DNA of 7,915 bases from Candidatus Aminicenantota bacterium (GTDB lineage: Bacteria > Acidobacteriota > B3-B38 > Guanabaribacteriales > B3-B38): assembly GCA_029880275.1 (NCBI GenBank), contig JAOUOQ010000082.1:1-7915 (forward strand). Reading direction: 5' to 3'. Under the pieces are notes generated by a model. The model saw only the letters and a program-made list of their open reading frames with translations, was not told the DNA's origin and searched no databases. How positions within the stretch are numbered: the stretch's first letter is position 1; the number at the start of each line of letters is the position of its first letter. A program made the translations under genes and the position numbers. Below, piece by piece: positions 5,022 to 7,915 of this stretch.

Positions 5022-6254
5022 ATGCCCTTTGACAGACCGATTGACAGGGAAGTTATCTTCTGGGGTCTACTCCTTTTTATTCTCTTTTCCCCCTTTTCCA
5101 TCTCTTTCACCTATATCACATGGGTAGTAACCGCCGGGTTGATGTTCTATGTCTACCTCATTGCCCGGAACGAGAGATGGGAGAAGACCCCTCTGGATGC
5201 CCCCCTGATGGCTTTCCTGGGGGCTTCTGCTCTATCGGTGGTCACCTCCATAGATTTTTTTGCCAGCCTGAAGGAATTTCGCTCCTTGTTCCTCATTCTC
5301 ATATATTATCTTTTTGCACTCAATGTCGATAAAGCCTGGAAAGTAGAGAAGCTGATTAAAAGACTCATCCTGGTCGGCGCCATTGCGGGGGCTTATGGAA
5401 TCTCCCAATCTATTACCCGCTGGGACCTCTTCGACCATTTTCAGGGCCGAAGCACCGGATTCTTCAGCCTCTACCTTACCTATGCCGAGTATCTGATTGT
5501 AGTCATCTCCCTCACCCTGGGGCTTTTTATATATTCTCGGGGAATTAAAAGGAGAATTTACTTTGCCATCGCCATGGCGTTTATGTTTGGTGGCTTTGCC
5601 CTCAGCTATTCGCGAGGTCCCTGGATCGGACTTCTATGCAGCCTGCTGTTGCTGGCGGGAATGAAGGGAAAGAGGGTCCTGGTCATCGCTATCCTCGTGT
5701 TGGTGTCCTTAAACCTCTCTTTATTTTATCTTGACCTGGGGAGAAGCTCTGTTTTGGTAAGGTCTATTTTCCGGCTCCATCCTGGTGGGCAGCCCTCGTC
5801 CGTACTGCCCTATCTGCAGTCTAATAAAGAGCGTCTGCTGATGTGGAGCAGCGGCTTTCAGATCCTCTCCAATAAGCCCCGCTATCTGGTGAGCGGGATA
5901 GGGATGCACGGCCTGCAGAAAATTTACCCTGAATACCGTTCCCCTGAGGCTCAGCACCAGAATCTCTGGCATCTGCATAACAACTTTATACAAATCCTGG
6001 TCACCCGTGGTGTGCTGGGTTTGATAGCCTTTCTTTGGATATTCCTTGCATGGTGGAAGAGGATATGGAGGGGTTTCAGAGAGTCACCCCCGGGGATTGT
6101 AAAAGGGGTACTGGCAGGCTCCCTGGCGGGGGTTGCGGGATTTCTGGTGAGCGGCTTAACAGAGTATAGCTGGGGCGACACCGAGGTATTAATGCTCCTC
6201 TATTGCATCCTGGGACTCACTATAGCTGTCACCCGAAGAAATATGGCAGGTTGA
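5022..6254 (+). CDS. O-antigen ligase/polymerase family membrane protein (Wzy_C type)
   Basis: 410 residues from ATG 5022, or 417 from ATG 5001; the former is preferred for its ribosome binding site. About ten to twelve hydrophobic segments span the chain, which fits an inner-membrane polytopic enzyme. LSYSRGPWIGL (about 194-204) matches the SxSRGxW helix motif typical of WaaL/Wzy-type proteins. A large periplasmic loop (about 240-325) carries charged residues and ends in WHLHNNFIQILVTRGVLGL (316-334), the HNxxxQxxxxxGxxG signature of the Wzy_C domain. GLTEYSWGD (378-386) near the C-terminus also fits. Members transfer or polymerise undecaprenyl-linked polysaccharide, or glycosylate pilins. 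Ligase, polymerase and pilin transferase cannot be told apart here. No glycosyltransferase neighbours are visible. It has its own promoter at 4934-4962. Confidence 0.88.
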   Translation: MPFDRPIDREVIFWGLLLFILFSPFSISFTYITWVVTAGLMFYVYLIARNERWEKTPLDAPLMAFLGASALSVVTSIDFFASLKEFRSLFLILIYYLFALNVDKAWKVEKLIKRLILVGAIAGAYGISQSITRWDLFDHFQGRSTGFFSLYLTYAEYLIVVISLTLGLFIYSRGIKRRIYFAIAMAFMFGGFALSYSRGPWIGLLCSLLLLAGMKGKRVLVIAILVLVSLNLSLFYLDLGRSSVLVRSIFRLHPGGQPSSVLPYLQSNKERLLMWSSGFQILSNKPRYLVSGIGMHGLQKIYPEYRSPEAQHQNLWHLHNNFIQILVTRGVLGLIAFLWIFLAWWKRIWRGFRESPPGIVKGVLAGSLAGVAGFLVSGLTEYSWGDTEVLMLLYCILGLTIAVTRRNMAG

Positions 6255-6286
6255 GGGAAGTGCTTTGGTTTTGATGTAGCTTTCTA

Positions 6287-6315
6287 TTTACATTAGTGGA
6301 TTAATCTTGTAGAAT
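6287..6315 (+). promoter_or_regulatory. Promoter of the S41 protease gene
   Basis: TTTACA (6287-6292) and TAGAAT (6310-6315) are each one mismatch from consensus, with 17-nt spacing. The start near 6322 would leave about 20 nt of leader. No terminator is seen between the ligase gene and this point, so readthrough is also possible. Confidence 0.6.
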
Positions 6316-6341
6316 GAATTGAACAGAAAGAGAGGATTCAG

Positions 6342-7898
6342 ATGAAGAGGGTTTATATAAGTGTGGCCGTAGGAATTCTGGTGGTGTGTGCTCTGGGTGC
6401 TGCCATGGTGGTTCCCTTGCAGGAGAAAGCTATAGAGAGCAGTGACTTCCTGAAGATGTTTACCGAGGCTTTGGTGACGGTTCAAAGCAATTATATGGAA
6501 GAGGCTGATAGTCAAAGACTTATATTCGGTGCCATCAGAGGGATGTTGGGAACTCTCGACCCCCATACCAATTTCCTTGACCAGAGAACCTTCCGCAGCC
6601 TGCAGCGGAATCAGGAAGGGAGCTTCTTTGGCATCGGGGTTTCCATAGCCATGCGCGGAGAGGAGTTGACTATTATCTCACCCATTGAGGGGAGCCCTGC
6701 CCATCACCTGGGAATTCAGGCAGGGGATGTGATTACCGAAATTGAAGGGGAAAGCACCAAGGGAATGGACATCGAAACCATCCTGTCCAAATTGAGAGGC
6801 GCAAAGGGGACCAAGGTTACCATAACCATCTCCCGGCGGGCTTATCCCGAGCTCCTGGTTTTCACTATTGTCCGGGATGAGATCAAAGCTCCCAACATCC
6901 TGGTATCCTTTATGCTGAGCGGGGGAGTGGGATATATAAGGTTTTCCCGATTCGCCTTCTCGAGCGCTAAAGACCTGGAAGAGGCTCTGGTGGAGCTGGA
7001 AGAGCAGGGGATGAAGCGGTTGATTTTAGACCTCCGGGGTAACACAGGGGGCTTTGTGGATCAGGCAGTCAAAGTGGCAGACAAGTTTATCCACGAGGGG
7101 AAAATTGTGGAGATAAGGGGAAGGGCGATGAGAACCTCTCAGATATTTTTCGCCACGGAGGAAGGAACTCAGCCCTATCTTCCACTCATTGTGATGGTCA
7201 ATATGGGGAGTGCCAGCGCTTCGGAGATTGTGGCTGGAGCCATACAGGATCACGACCGCGGGCTTATTGTGGGGGAGACAACCTGGGGCAAGGGGCTGGT
7301 GCAGAGCGTTTACAGGCTGAGCCAGGAGACAGCGCTATCCCTGACCACTGCAAAGTATTATACCCCCAGTGGGAGAAGTATCCAGAGGGATTACACCTCT
7401 TCCTGGGAGGAGTATTTCTTTCCCTCTTCGGAGACTCCTCCGCCCAAAAGCGAAGATGTGTTCACCACCGTTTCAGGGCGGAAGGTATATGGCGGAGGTG
7501 GTATAGTTCCTGATGTGGCTATCTCTTCTACTCTCTTGTCTGAGCTGGCTCAAAGGATCCAGAGTCGTAATACATTCTTCAATTTTGCCACTCAGTATGT
7601 CAACACTCACCCCGACATCGACCGCACTTTTGAGGTTGCCTCATCCGTTTTAGAGGAATTTAAGGAATTTTTAGCTAAAGAGGAAATAGCCTACTCTCCT
7701 GACGACTTTGATGCTGAAACCGAATATATCAAGATGAGGATTAAACAGGAAGTGTGTGCACACAAATGGGGGCTGGCTGCCGGCTATCAGATTTTGGTTC
7801 AAGCGGACCCCTCAGTTCAAAAGGCATTGGAGTTATTCCCTCAGGCGGAGGAACTGCTCCAGCAGAGAGAAGCCACTCTTCAGCAGCATCCTTCCTGA
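6342..7898 (+). CDS. C-terminal processing peptidase, S41 family, with PDZ domain
   Basis: 518 residues. An N-terminal membrane segment at about 5-26 (YISVAVGILVVCALGAAMVV), without a lipobox, acts as signal anchor and places the protease on the outer face of the cytoplasmic membrane. LDPHTNFLD (72-80) is the usual CTP N-terminal motif. A PDZ domain spans about 95-175 (IGVSI; GIQAGDVITEIEG at 124-136). The S41 core (about 185-400) has LDLRGNTGG (229-237), the catalytic Ser in GSASASE (S292) and Lys in GETTWGKG (K317); the 25-residue spacing equals that of CtpB and D1P. So the Ser-Lys dyad is intact. A helical tail of about 110 residues (410-518) follows, including KMRIKQEVCAHKWG and ALELFPQAEELL, a style seen in Acidobacteriota-like S41 proteins (from memory). 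It trims C-termini of exported proteins. AGAGG at 6331-6335 lies 6 nt before the ATG. The partner substrate is unknown. Confidence 0.93.
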   Translation: MKRVYISVAVGILVVCALGAAMVVPLQEKAIESSDFLKMFTEALVTVQSNYMEEADSQRLIFGAIRGMLGTLDPHTNFLDQRTFRSLQRNQEGSFFGIGVSIAMRGEELTIISPIEGSPAHHLGIQAGDVITEIEGESTKGMDIETILSKLRGAKGTKVTITISRRAYPELLVFTIVRDEIKAPNILVSFMLSGGVGYIRFSRFAFSSAKDLEEALVELEEQGMKRLILDLRGNTGGFVDQAVKVADKFIHEGKIVEIRGRAMRTSQIFFATEEGTQPYLPLIVMVNMGSASASEIVAGAIQDHDRGLIVGETTWGKGLVQSVYRLSQETALSLTTAKYYTPSGRSIQRDYTSSWEEYFFPSSETPPPKSEDVFTTVSGRKVYGGGGIVPDVAISSTLLSELAQRIQSRNTFFNFATQYVNTHPDIDRTFEVASSVLEEFKEFLAKEEIAYSPDDFDAETEYIKMRIKQEVCAHKWGLAAGYQILVQADPSVQKALELFPQAEELLQQREATLQQHPS

Positions 7899-7915
7899 TT
7901 TCTTATTGCCCTGTT

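Noticed and set aside
4850..5110. 86-codon minus-strand frame over the terminator and ligase 5' end
   Set aside because: It runs through the terminator stem and across the ligase promoter and start, with no homology recognisable.

Overview
The window reads as chromosomal DNA from a bacterium, probably an uncultivated lineage. Genes are tightly packed and preceded by Shine-Dalgarno sequences, promoters look sigma-70-like, and AGG/AGA/ATA codons are common. The long tail of the S41 protease and the overall style recall Acidobacteriota/Aminicenantes-like genomes, but that placement is an impression and not a result.

Left part (1-3480, minus strand): a compact four-gene operon reads leftward from a promoter at 3440-3469. 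In transcription order it encodes a small multi-zinc-finger protein, a full-length PolX (X-family polymerase plus PHP domain), a radical SAM enzyme, and an HhH-GPD (endonuclease III-like) DNA glycosylase that runs off the left edge. The intergenic gaps are 4, 7 and 1 nt and every gene has its own ribosome binding site, so co-translation is likely. PolX and the glycosylase make this look like a base-excision-repair unit. The radical SAM enzyme between them and the zinc-finger protein in front are the unexplained members.

Middle part (about 3450-5000): an AT-rich island between divergent transcription units. It starts with a consensus plus-strand promoter (TTGACA-18-TATAAT), followed by a leader with small hairpins, a doubtful 98-codon ORF, and a convincing 116-codon gene with GTG start. 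That gene resembles a small family with a GIY-YIG-like signature and a C-terminal CPxC. About 370 nt of apparently non-coding DNA follow, ending in a strong rho-independent terminator at 4855-4892.

Right part (4934-7915, plus strand): two cell-envelope genes, each with its own promoter. The first is a polytopic O-antigen ligase/polymerase-family protein and the second a membrane-anchored S41 C-terminal processing protease with a PDZ domain. I see no tRNA, rRNA, CRISPR array, transposase or prophage gene.
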